NCBI GenBank assembly: GCA_910574715.1
Contig: CAJTCH010000039.1
Span: 1-49,592 of the forward strand
Length of the DNA stretch: 49,592 bases
Origin: Lachnospiraceae bacterium
GTDB taxonomy: Bacteria; Bacillota; Clostridia; Lachnospirales; Lachnospiraceae
Direction: 5' to 3'
Every line of letters begins with the position of its first letter. Position 1 is the stretch's first letter. Below the pieces are notes generated by a model. That model ran no database searches, was not told the origin of the DNA, and saw only the letters and a list, made by a program, of their open reading frames with translations. A program made the position numbers and the translations under genes. Of the stretch, positions 16,509 through 27,000 are shown in pieces.

Positions 16509-17843
16509 ATGGAAGATATATTAAGCTATTTATTATATTGTTCAATAATAATTCCTTTGATTCCGCTGTGTTTCTATCCTGTGCAGGGATATATTAAGAG
16601 CCGTATGCCTGTCCTGATTGTGAAGATCATTCTGGCGCTTTCAGCGGCGGCAGTGTTGCTTGCGCTGATCGGAAGCTTCATAATTCCCCTGCCCAGTCAG
16701 ACGGATTATGTGTTGGTTCCTGTTGGTATCTATTGTTTCTATCTATATAACAGGGAAGTGAAGATCTTATTTACCAAGAAATTATTCGTGTTTCTGACAG
16801 CCTGTGTGGTAGGCGGATATTCGTTTTTATTTGCCACGGTGGCTGACTATACGATACATCCGACCAGTAATTATCTGAATTTTTCAACAGAAGCGCTGAC
16901 CGTGCAGATTCTCATCCTTGCCGCGGCAGATGTAGTCCTGTGCTGGCCGTTATCCAAATACCTTGGATGGGTAATCTCGAATCTGCATGAAGAGGCGATA
17001 TGGAAGAGGGTGTGGATCTTCCCGGCGCTGTTTTTCGCGGCGACCTTCTGTATGTTTCCGCGGGAGTACAGTACCATGTATGTGTGGAAAGTCAGAGAGC
17101 TCTATCCGGTAGCCTTGTGTCTCTTTGTATTTTTGGGTATTCTGGTCTATTTCCTGTTCTATGTGGTCGCATATACCTATGTGGAGAAGCAGAGGACGGA
17201 GATTGCCAACCGGATGCTTGCCATGCAGGGGACGCAATATCAGCAACTACTGCGGACGGTGGAGGAGAACAGCCGGATTCGGCATGATTTCCGGCATCAG
17301 CTCATTGTGATCGCAGAGTTGGTAGGGCATAAAGAGTATGAGAAGTTGGAAGAATATGTCCGCAAATATATCAACGACGGGCAGGCCGAGGTGAAGCTGT
17401 ATTCTTATTCGGCTGCGGTGAATGCGCTGATCTCGTATTATGAGTCTGTCTGCATGAGGAGGGGGATCCGGACGGAATTCGCAGTGTCTCTGCCGAACCG
17501 GCTGCCTGTGTCGGATCAGGACTTCTGCGTGATGCTGGGGAATCTGCTTGAGAATGCAATAGACGGGAGCGGGGAGCTGGAAGATCCGTACATCTGCCTG
17601 AAGATCGGGCAGACATCGTCGAATATGCTGGCGGTCAAGGTAACGAATCCGTGTCAGGGAGAGCTGGTCAGGGAGAACGGGCATTATCGTTCCACCAAGA
17701 GGGATGGATACGGACAGGGATTGGAATCTGTGAACCTGATTGCAGAGAAATATCAAGGCGTGATGGAGATCCTGGCGGATGGAAAGCTATTCACCGTTAA
17801 GGTGCTGCTGCAGATGCCGGGCAGGAGTGCGGGCAGTTCCTAA
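16509..17843 (+). CDS. GHKL sensor histidine kinase (AgrC-like)
   Basis: From ATG at 16509 the protein has 444 residues. Six or seven hydrophobic helices fill about residues 1-220, then a short coiled segment leads to the H box RIRHDFRHQL near residue 260, the N box NLLENAID near 350 and a glycine box GYGQGLESV near 405. This layout is typical of kinases sensing peptides or cell-envelope cues and phosphorylating LytTR regulators. I prefer ATG 16509, which has GAGGAAG upstream, over GTG 16494, which overlaps the regulator's stop. No AgrB/AgrD peptide-signal genes lie nearby, so the ligand is unknown; the NRPS product is one speculative candidate. Confidence 0.88.
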   Translation: MEDILSYLLYCSIIIPLIPLCFYPVQGYIKSRMPVLIVKIILALSAAAVLLALIGSFIIPLPSQTDYVLVPVGIYCFYLYNREVKILFTKKLFVFLTACVVGGYSFLFATVADYTIHPTSNYLNFSTEALTVQILILAAADVVLCWPLSKYLGWVISNLHEEAIWKRVWIFPALFFAATFCMFPREYSTMYVWKVRELYPVALCLFVFLGILVYFLFYVVAYTYVEKQRTEIANRMLAMQGTQYQQLLRTVEENSRIRHDFRHQLIVIAELVGHKEYEKLEEYVRKYINDGQAEVKLYSYSAAVNALISYYESVCMRRGIRTEFAVSLPNRLPVSDQDFCVMLGNLLENAIDGSGELEDPYICLKIGQTSSNMLAVKVTNPCQGELVRENGHYRSTKRDGYGQGLESVNLIAEKYQGVMEILADGKLFTVKVLLQMPGRSAGSS

Positions 17844-17872
17844 GGTTCTGGTTTTTGGAGAGGAGAGAAGAG

Positions 17873-19129
17873 ATGGATACATTTCTAGTGAATACGGTTA
17901 TTTTCCTGGCACTGGTGGTGGTGTTCGGATATCTGAACGAGAAGGTGACACGGTTCACCCATGAGATCGCATTAATGTTGTTTGCAGTGATACTTGGCGG
18001 GGCGTTGGCGGTATTTGGCGCCGTCTCTAAGGGAACGGGGGCCGTATCACAGATACTTGAAGAGGCTCAGTTCTTTAATCTGGAGGGATTCCTGATCGAA
18101 GGTGTCTTATGCTTTATGCTGTTTGCGGGCTCCTGTCATATGAAGCTTCTGGATTTTAAGAAGCATGCGAGGGCGATCTCGCTTCTGGCGGTGGGGGCTA
18201 CATTTCTTGGCGCCGTGTTCTACGGAGTGATCTTCTATGGCGCCGGGAAGCTTCTGGGGCTTACTCTTACGCTTCCGGTCTGTCTGATGTTCGGGAGTAT
18301 CGTTGCACCTACGGATCCGATCGCCGCGACCAGTATCTTGAAGAAGTTCCATCTGCCGCCTGGGATCAGCTTCATCATCGAGGGGGAGTCTCTTCTGAAC
18401 GACGGGATGGGAGTGGCCCTTTTTATCTTCTTCTCAGGGATGGTCACGGCCGAAGGAAGCGGCGGTTTCTTCGCCGTCATGGCGAAGGAGCTTCTCGGAG
18501 CCGTAGTTGTGGGGATACTTGTGACGGCGGTCTGTTTCCCCATATTCAGCCATACGAAGGATGAGTCAAGGCAGATCTTCACCAGTCTGCTGGCGGTGTC
18601 GCTGGCGTATGTACTGTGTGAGGCCTTCGGATTCTCCGGGGCGATCGCCTCTGTTGTCTGCGGCGTTTTGTTCTCCGCGCTTCGCAACCGGTCGGAGCAG
18701 AAGGGAGCGCCCCTTATGCTTAAGCAGTTCGATATCTTCTGGGGGATTCTGGATACGCTGCTGAATTCGATCCTGTATGTCATGCTTGGCCTGTCATTTA
18801 TACATATCCTGCAGATGCCGCATGTATTGCTCTTGTCGGTACTGGCGGTTGCCGCCAACCTGATCGGGCGGACGGGCAGCCTTGGCGCGGCGTCGCTGTT
18901 CATCGGCCCGCTGCCGGACGGGTATCGGAAAGGGCAGTTTATCAGGCTGCTGACCTGGGGAGGCCTTAGGGGAGGCCTGTCGGTAGCGCTCGCTATGAGT
19001 ACCCAAGGAATCGTCCCCGATGAGATCTATCATGTGATCCTGGGCGGGACATATGCGGTGGTATTCTTCACGACGATCGTTCAGGGCATGACGATGCGCA
19101 GGGTGTACGAGAATATTCAGAGGAGCTAA
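17873..19129 (+). CDS. CPA1-family cation/proton antiporter (NhaP-like)
   Basis: From ATG at 17873 (ribosome site GGAGAGGAGAG before it) the protein has 418 residues and about 12 membrane helices. The signature APTDPIAATSI near residue 150 and ESLLNDGMGVALF near 175 carry the Asp residues used for ion exchange in NhaP/NHE-type antiporters. It should exchange Na+ or K+ for protons across the inner membrane. It follows the kinase gene by 29 bases and precedes the phosphatase gene by 4, so it is inside the NRPS operon. Its role may be to support proton- or sodium-driven export by the MATE protein at the end of the operon; this is inference from position. Confidence 0.88.
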   Translation: MDTFLVNTVIFLALVVVFGYLNEKVTRFTHEIALMLFAVILGGALAVFGAVSKGTGAVSQILEEAQFFNLEGFLIEGVLCFMLFAGSCHMKLLDFKKHARAISLLAVGATFLGAVFYGVIFYGAGKLLGLTLTLPVCLMFGSIVAPTDPIAATSILKKFHLPPGISFIIEGESLLNDGMGVALFIFFSGMVTAEGSGGFFAVMAKELLGAVVVGILVTAVCFPIFSHTKDESRQIFTSLLAVSLAYVLCEAFGFSGAIASVVCGVLFSALRNRSEQKGAPLMLKQFDIFWGILDTLLNSILYVMLGLSFIHILQMPHVLLLSVLAVAANLIGRTGSLGAASLFIGPLPDGYRKGQFIRLLTWGGLRGGLSVALAMSTQGIVPDEIYHVILGGTYAVVFFTTIVQGMTMRRVYENIQRS

Positions 19130-19133
19130 TCGA

Positions 19134-20693
19134 ATGAAATTATACAAGAAGCTTACGGTGATATTTGCCGTGTGTATCTTAAGCTTCGGAATACTGGCAT
19201 GTGCGGCGGGTTTCAAAGCGAATTACCGCCGGGAGCAGGAGCGCAACCAGGCTTATCTGCTTCGGTGTGCGCATCTTGCGGCGAAGATATTTCGGCAGTC
19301 AGACGTGGCAGAGCTTGCGTCAGACGGTGACAGCATTTATTATCAGGACTGTAAGAGAGAGATGGACCAGATTCAGAAGGAAATGGGATTAAAGTATGTC
19401 TATACCTATGTCCCCTCTGAGGATGGGAGGTCGCTGACGGTCGCAATGATCTCGGGAATGACAGAGGATACCGGGTGGAAGCCGGGACAGATCGTGGAAG
19501 AAGAGGTACCTTCGGAGGCGCTTCATGTATATGAGGGAAGGGAAGAGAGCGGCTTTCGGATCGTCAGGAATCAATATGGCTATGTGGCGACCGCGTACTG
19601 TCCGGTCTATGGGCCGGACGGAAGGATCCAGGCAGTAACGGGCGCGGATCTGGAACGCCTGGAGGTTGTGTCTGCGTATTTCAGGGAAGTCAGATGGGTA
19701 TCCGCCTGGATTCTTGCAGGCTGCGGGGTACTGTTCTTCCTGCTTCGGTACTTAAGCCGGCGCTGTGTGATCCGTCCTGTCGTAGAATTGTCGGAGCATA
19801 TGGGACACTTCGTAAGAGACAGGGAGGAAGGGAGAGAATTTGCACGGCTCGCGGTCAAGAGCCGGGATGAGATCGGGCAGATGACCGAGACATTTAACCA
19901 GATGGCGGAAGAGCTTGCATACTATATAAAGCAGACGGCAGATATGGCGGCTGCGGCGGAGCGCAAGAGGGCCGAGATGGAAGCCGCAAAGCGCATCCAG
20001 GAGGCAAGCCTGCCGGATGGAGATGACCCATATAAGGACGATCCCCGCTTCAGCCTCTATGCCGGTATGAAGGCGGCGAGACAGGTCGGGGGTGACTTCT
20101 ATGATCATTTCAAGATATCCGATGACCGGCTTGCCACCGTGATCGGGGATGTCTCCGGCAAGGGGATCACGGCGGCGCTGTTCATGATGCGTGCCATGAC
20201 ATTGATAAGAGAGCGGACACTGGAAGGAAGCGCTCCCTCCCGGATACTGGAGCAGGCCAATCAGGAGCTATGCGTCAGAAATCCATCGGGAATGTTCGTC
20301 ACAGTATTCATCGGGATTCTGAACCTGAACACCGGAAGATATAGCTTCGCCAGCGCCGGTCACAATCCGCCTTACCTGTGCCGCGGTAATTTTGAAGCCA
20401 TTCGCCTTGAATCAGGAGTCCCGTTAGGACTGTTTGAAGACGAAGAATATGTAAGCGCCGACCTGGAACTGAATTCCGGCGACAGCCTGTTCCTATACAC
20501 AGACGGCATAACCGAAGCCATGAACCGGGGGAAAGAACTATGGGGAGAAGTACGGCTTAAGGAGACATTGAATCTGCATCAAGATAAAACATGCGCCGAG
20601 CTGCTCCATATGATTGACCATGCTGTAGCCGAGTTCGCAGGCGATGCAGAGCAGGCCGACGATATCACCATGCTCTGCCTGAAATATAATTGA
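19134..20693 (+). CDS. Membrane sensor PP2C phosphatase (SpoIIE/RsbU-like)
   Basis: The 519-residue protein has a membrane helix at about 7-27, an extracytoplasmic sensor region to about 185, a second helix at about 188-207, a HAMP-like linker (CVIRPVVELSEHM to DEIGQMTETFNQM), a coiled coil, and a SpoIIE-type PP2C domain from about 300. Metal-binding and core motifs are GGDFYDHF, GDVSGKGITAALFM, SAGHNPPYL, FLYTDGITEAM and the final DDITMLCLKY. Such enzymes remove phosphate from STAS antagonists. A STAS gene follows 23 bases later, making it the predicted substrate. The external sensor region means a signal outside the cell would set the state of the partner switch. Confidence 0.93.
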   Translation: MKLYKKLTVIFAVCILSFGILACAAGFKANYRREQERNQAYLLRCAHLAAKIFRQSDVAELASDGDSIYYQDCKREMDQIQKEMGLKYVYTYVPSEDGRSLTVAMISGMTEDTGWKPGQIVEEEVPSEALHVYEGREESGFRIVRNQYGYVATAYCPVYGPDGRIQAVTGADLERLEVVSAYFREVRWVSAWILAGCGVLFFLLRYLSRRCVIRPVVELSEHMGHFVRDREEGREFARLAVKSRDEIGQMTETFNQMAEELAYYIKQTADMAAAAERKRAEMEAAKRIQEASLPDGDDPYKDDPRFSLYAGMKAARQVGGDFYDHFKISDDRLATVIGDVSGKGITAALFMMRAMTLIRERTLEGSAPSRILEQANQELCVRNPSGMFVTVFIGILNLNTGRYSFASAGHNPPYLCRGNFEAIRLESGVPLGLFEDEEYVSADLELNSGDSLFLYTDGITEAMNRGKELWGEVRLKETLNLHQDKTCAELLHMIDHAVAEFAGDAEQADDITMLCLKYN

Positions 20694-20716
20694 AAAGAAC
20701 ACAAGGAGGATTCACC

Positions 20717-21037
20717 ATGACAATCACAATGAAAACAGAAGGCACCGCTGCCACGCTCCACGTAGAGGGCTGGCTTGATACCCAGTCTTCCCCTGATCTT
20801 GGGAAGGCGGTCAAAGCGCTCCCGGAGGAGACGGCCGCCCTGATACTGGATTTTAAGAAGCTGGAGTATATCTCATCCTCCGGCCTTCGGGAAGTAGTAG
20901 CGGCATATAAGAAGATGAAGGATAAAAACGGCACATTCTCTGTGATCCATGTAGGGAACGAGGTCATGGATGTGTTCCGTCTTACCGGGTTTGACAAGAA
21001 ACTGGATATCAGAAGCGCAGGAGAGGTGATAAGATGA
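20717..21037 (+). CDS. STAS-domain anti-sigma-factor antagonist (RsbV/SpoIIAA-like)
   Basis: From ATG at 20717 (AAGGAGGA before it) the protein has 106 residues and a complete STAS fold. The conserved phosphorylation loop reads YISSSGLRE, with Ser55, the residue before Gly56, aligned to the serine phosphorylated in SpoIIAA. When unphosphorylated, such proteins bind RsbW-type kinases; the kinase inactivates them by phosphorylation and PP2C restores them. The candidate kinases here are the C-terminal domain of the MATE protein (27771-29585) and the free protein at 29618-30013. Its stop overlaps the NRPS start (ATGA), so synthesis of the two is coupled. Confidence 0.93.
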   Translation: MTITMKTEGTAATLHVEGWLDTQSSPDLGKAVKALPEETAALILDFKKLEYISSSGLREVVAAYKKMKDKNGTFSVIHVGNEVMDVFRLTGFDKKLDIRSAGEVIR

Positions 21038-24000
21038 GAGATGATTTTGCATATTACGGCGATATAGTCAGGGAGCCGGAGCTGGATTCCTGCCTGCTTG
21101 CCGATCATGACGGGACGGGAATGACGGAAGCGGAATATATACACAGTGTGAAGAAGGAAGCGGCGCTGGCGGCGGCTTCTTTTTGTATGGAACGGGAATG
21201 GGATATGATAGAGTTGGCAAAATCAGTCCTGATGCTTGTATTATCGAAGTATACCGGCCATACGGCGGCGCTGGCGGCAGTTGCGGCAAAGGGGCGGTTG
21301 TTCCCGGTATTCCTTGACAGCGAGAAGACGCCGGATTTCCGGGAGTATTATGGCGGCTATATCAGGCAGGCGGAAGATAGCAGGATGCATGATGAGATTC
21401 CCTTTGAAGAGCTTCGGGCGGAATTCGGATGGAGTTCTTTTCCTTATCTTACGAGTGAAGCCGGATTCTATGATTCCTTCTCGCTGGGGGATTATCAGGA
21501 CAGCAAGGCGAAGCTTGGGATCTGCACTGTAATTGCAGGGCGCAAGCTTGTAGTGAAGGTAAAATATAACAGAGAAATATACGATCAGAAGACGATAGAG
21601 CGATTCCTTGAATCCTTTGATGCGGTCCTTATGCAGGTTGCAAAGGGAGAAGCCCGGATCGCGGAGTTGTCTCTGCTTACGGATAACTTGTCGGCAGAAT
21701 TGGATGCATTGAACCGGACGGAATGCCCTTATGATGAGAATCGCACGGTGGTAGATCTGATCCAGGAGGCAATCGGGCGCTATGGTGACCGGACGGCGGT
21801 AGTCTATCGGGACCATAAGATGACCTATCGGCAGTTCGGGGAGATGACGGACCGGATCGCATCTTACATCCATTCCAGAGGAATCGGAAGGGAGGATGTG
21901 GTGGCGATCCTGATACCCAGATGTGAGTATATGCCGGCTGCGGCTTACGGCGTGGTGAAAGCAGGAGCGGCTTATCAGCCGTTGGATCCAAGCTATCCGC
22001 CGGAGCGGCTGAAATTCATGATGGAGGATGCGAAGGTAAGGCTTCTGATCGCGGAGGAAGCGCTGCTTCCTTTGGTGCCGGATTATGAGGGGGAGGTGCT
22101 GACGATAGAGGAGCTTGCCGGACTGCCGGACGCTGCGGCGGCAGAGGAGCTTAAGCCATGGTATCCGTCTAAGGAGGATCTGTTTATTCTGCTCTACACC
22201 TCGGGAACGACGGGGCTTCCCAAGGGTGTGATGCTGGAGCACGGCAACCTTGCGGCCTTCATCCACTGGTATCGGAATTATTATCATATGACGGAAGACA
22301 GCAGGGCGGCGGCGTATGCTTCCTTTGGTTTTGACGCCAACATGATGGATACGTATCCGGCCCTGGCAAGCGGCGGGCAGGTACATATTATTGAGGAAGA
22401 GATCCGGCTTGAGCTTCTCGCGCTTCGGAATTACTTCGAGAAGAATCAGATCACCCACAGCTTCATGACGACCCAGGTGGGAAGACAGTACGCCAGCCTG
22501 TTCCCGGATGCCAGGTATCCGAAATACCTGTCTGTGGGCGGGGAGACGCTTGTCCCTGTCGCTCTGCCGGAATACAGATTCTATAATGTCTATGGGCCGA
22601 CGGAGTGCACCATCCTTACGACGGCATTTCCGATGGACCGGATGTATCAGAACGTTCCGATCGGCAGCGCCAATCAGAATATCCGGCTGTATGTGACCGA
22701 CCGTCACGGGAAGCGGCTTCCGGTCGGTGTTCCGGGCGAGCTGTGGATTGCCGGGCCTCAGGTGGGAAGAGGATATCTGAACCGTCCGGAGAAGACGGAA
22801 GAGGTCTTTATCAGGAATCCGTTCTCTCAGGATGAGGGTTACCGGAGAGTCTACCGTTCCGGTGACATCGTTCGTTTCCTTCCGGATGGAAATATAGAGT
22901 TCATCGGAAGGAATGACGCCCAGGTGAAGATCCGGGGATTCCGCATCGAGCTTACGGAGGTGGAAGGAGTTATCCGCGAATTCGGCGGGATCAGGGATGT
23001 TACGGTTGCAGCCTTTGACGAGGCGGGCGGCGGCAAGTTCATTGCGGCTTACGTTGTCTCTGACGATCCGGTGGATATCGGCGCGCTGCATGCATTTATC
23101 CGGGAGAGGAAGCCGCCTTATCTGGTTCCGGCGGTCACCATGCAGATTGATCAGATCCCGCTCACCCAGAACCATAAGGTCAATAAGCGCGCCCTTCCGG
23201 TACCTAAGAAAGAGGCGGAAGAGATCGTAAGGCCGAAGGATGAGGTTCAGCAGAGGATCTATGACTGTCTGGCGGAGATTCTGGGGTATGAGGAGTTCGG
23301 GATCACGGAGGATATTCATGAGGCGGGGCTTACATCCATCGGCGCGCTTCGTTTTATCGTGATGCTGTCCAGGGAATTCGGGGTTACGGTCAATATCAGG
23401 GATCTGACAGAGTATTCTACCATAGAGAAATTGGGGGCATATATAGAGAATGCAGAGAGGGAAGGCGCAAGGGAGATCCGGGAGAAATATCCGCTGACAC
23501 AGACGCAGCTTGGAATCTATGTGGAATGTATGATGAATCCGGGGTCAGTCTTCTATAATCTGCCGGGGAGCTTCACATTCTCAAGGGAGGTTCCGTTCAG
23601 TATAGAGAGTCTTGGCAGAAGCATAAGGAAGGTGATAGACGCCCATCCTGCCATGAAGTGCAGTATCCGGACGGATGAGAACGGAGATACCTTCATGTAT
23701 CCGAATGAGGACAGGGAGGTTGTGATCGAGCAGTTTGCCGGGACGGAAGAAGAGTATGAGACGTTCTTTCAGAACTTTGCGAAGCCCTTTGACTTGGCAG
23801 AGGGGCCGTTGTATCGGATTGCCACATTTCTGACCAGGGAACATCTGTATCTGGTGACGGATTTCCACCATATCGTCAGCGACGGGACATCGATCGCAAT
23901 CTTTGCCGAAGAGCTTGACCGTGTCCTCACCGGGGAGGAGCCGGCAGGAGAGGACTATTCGCAGTTTGACATAGCCGTAAGCGAGGAGAAGGCAAGAGAG

Positions 24001-27000
24001 AGCGAGGCGTATCAGAAGGCCAGGGCATACTATGATTCCGTATTTGCCGGGGTGTCCGAATGTACGGTTGTGGACCGTGACGTCTATGACGAGGAGGAGA
24101 GCTGCGGCTTCTGCCGCCGCTACAGCAGCAGACTGTCCCCCAAGCGGGTGGAGAGTTACTGCCGGAAGCATAAGATCACGCCGAATGTGTTCTTCCTCTC
24201 TGTGATGGGATATGTGCTGGGGAAATACGCCGGGAGCGAGGAGGCCTGCTTTACGACGATCTATAACGGAAGAGGCGACGGCCGGACTGCGGGTACGGCC
24301 GGGATGCTGGTGAAGACGCTGCCGGTGCTGTGTATGCTTGAGGAACAGACGGAGATCCCGGATTATGTAAGCCGTGTGCAGGAACAGCTCTTGTCTTCCA
24401 TGGCTAATGATATCTACTCCTTTGCAGAGATCAGCAGGGCATATGGGATCCGTCCGGAGATCATGTTCGTCTACCAGGGGGATGATTTCGTGGAGTTTGA
24501 GATCGGCGGGCAGAAGACCGTCTTTCGCGAGGCGGTGTCCGATCGGGCGAAGGCGGCGATCTCTGTGAATATCTTCCTGGAGAACGGGAAGTACCGGTAT
24601 GAGTTCGAATACCGGAAGAATATGTTCAGTGAAGCGTTCATGGAAGATCTGTACGAGGTCTTGACGGAGGCGGCAGTAAGCTTCCTTGGGGCGCTGACCC
24701 TTGGAGACGTGAACATCCTGTCGGCAAGGCAGGAGAGGCTGATCGAGAGCTTCAACGAGACGGACTATCCGGTGGAGCCGGTCAGTGTGAATCGGTTATT
24801 TGAAGCGTGGGTGAAAAAGGCACCTCAAAGGACGGCGGTGATCGCAAACGGAGAGAAACTGACCTATGAAGAACTGAATCATCTGGCCAACCGGCTTGCC
24901 CATTCCCTGATCGGGCTTGGAGTGAAAGAAGATACCATCGTGGGCCTGATCTTAGAGAGAAGCGTCAACGTCTATATCACCAGGCAGGGAATCCTGAAGG
25001 CAGGCGGCGCATTCCTTCCGCTGGTGCCGGAGTACCCGGATGACAGGATTGATTTCTGCCTGACGGATGCCGAGTGTCCTTATGTGATCACCACGGAGCA
25101 GATCAGGGATGAGAGAAGCGCCTTGTGGGCAGGCAAGCCTTACCGGGTATTGACGGTGGAGGAATTATTGAAGGCAGAAGAGGGAAGGGAGGAGGAATGG
25201 GAGTCTGATCCCGGACTTGCGATTCAGACCTCTTCTCTGGCATACTGCCTCTACACCTCGGGATCCACGGGACGGCCCAAGGGTGTGCTGATCGAACACG
25301 GCAATCTCTGTAACTTCGTCAACTCCAATCCAAAGAATCCGGAGAGCACCAGTTATACGGCCAATGGAACCGTATCCCTTGCGCTGGCTTCTATCTCTTT
25401 TGATGTGTCGGTCATGGAAGAGTTCATACCCCTGTGCAACGGTATGACCATCTGTATGGCCAACGAGGAGGAAATCCACAATCCGCTTGCCCTTGCCGAA
25501 CTTCTGATCAAGAATAAAGTGGACATCATGAAGTGTACGCCGTCATATATGACGAATATCATAGAGGTTCCCCAGATGCGGGAGGCTCTTGCCGGAGTGA
25601 AGGCATTTGTCATAGGGGCGGAGCCCTATCCGCAGACACTCTACGGTAAGATGCGAAGGGTCAATCCGACGGCTGTCATCGGCAACAGCTACGGGCCGAC
25701 GGAGTGTACCGTGAGCTGTACCACGAAGATATTGGAGAATGACGGCGAGATCACGATCGGCGGTCCGCTCACGAATATGAAGCTCTATGTGGTTAATCGG
25801 AAGAATAAGCTTCTCCCGGTGGGAGTAAGCGGCGAGCTGATCATATGCGGAGCCGGTGTGGGGAGAGGTTATGTGAAGCTTCCGGATAAGAACAGGAAGT
25901 CCTTCTTTAGGCTTCGCGGGCTTCCTGCCTATCACAGCGGGGATCTTGTCAAATGGAACCGAAAGGGCGAGATCGTGTTCCAGGGGAGGCTTGATAATCA
26001 GGTGAAGCTTCGAGGACTTAGGGTGGAGTTAGACGAGGTTGAGGGTGCGATCAACACATTTGACGGAGTGAAGACAAGCAAGGTGATCGTAAGGAGTAAC
26101 GGAAGCGAAGAGTATCTTGCAGGATATTTTACGGCGGAGAAGGAGATTGACCTTGCCATGCTCACAGAGCATTTAAGATCGAAACTCACCCATTATATGG
26201 TGCCGAATGCCCTGATGCAGCTTGAGAAGATGCCCCTTACCGTCAACGGAAAGATTGACAAGAAGCAGCTTCCCAAGATCACTTACCAGGCGGCAGAAAG
26301 AGAATATGTGGAGCCTGTTACCGAACTTCAAAGGGAACTGTGCGGCAAATTTGCCGAGATCCTGACTCTTGACAGGGTAGGGATTACGGATAACTTTTTC
26401 GAGATCGGGGGCACATCCTTAAGTGCGACGAAGATTGTCATGTATGCGATCACAGAGGGGTATCCGGTGGTTTATAAGGATGTCTTCGCCAACCCAACGC
26501 CGAAGAAACTTGCTGAATTCATTGAAGGGAAAGGGGTTCAGAAGACAGAGTGTAAGGATGCGGCGTCGGATATCAAGGAGTATGATTATTCTGCAATCTG
26601 CAGGCTGCTCTCAAGGAACTGCAGCGAGAATGTGGAGCAGATCAAAGAAGGAAGCCTTAGCAATATCCTGCTTACGGGCGCGACCGGATTCTTAGGCATC
26701 CATGTGCTGCGGGAATTCCTGTTAGGCTATAAGGGCAGGGCATACTGTCTGGTGCGGAAAGGGAATTATCCATCCAGCGAAAAAAGGCTGATGAATATGC
26801 TGATGTATTACTTTGATACGCCGTTTCTGGATGCGTTTGAGGAACGGATCGTGTGTATCGACGGCGATATTACGGACCGGGATATGGTGCTAAGCCTTGA
26901 GGCGCTTCCATTTGCCACGGTGATCAACTGCGCGGCCTGTGTGAAGCATTTTGTGAAGGACGATCTGTTGGATCGGATCAATGTGGAGGGCGTCAGGAAT

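Noticed and set aside
17844..17872. Possible AgrD-like signal peptide gene after the GHKL kinase
   Set aside because: The gap is 29 bases and is taken up by the ribosome site of the antiporter gene; no peptide ORF fits.
21241..23319. A 692-codon open frame on the minus strand opposite the NRPS
   Set aside because: It is the mirror of a high-quality NRPS frame with clear motifs; the antisense product has no recognisable domains and is rich in Arg, His and Ile, as expected from codon mirroring.
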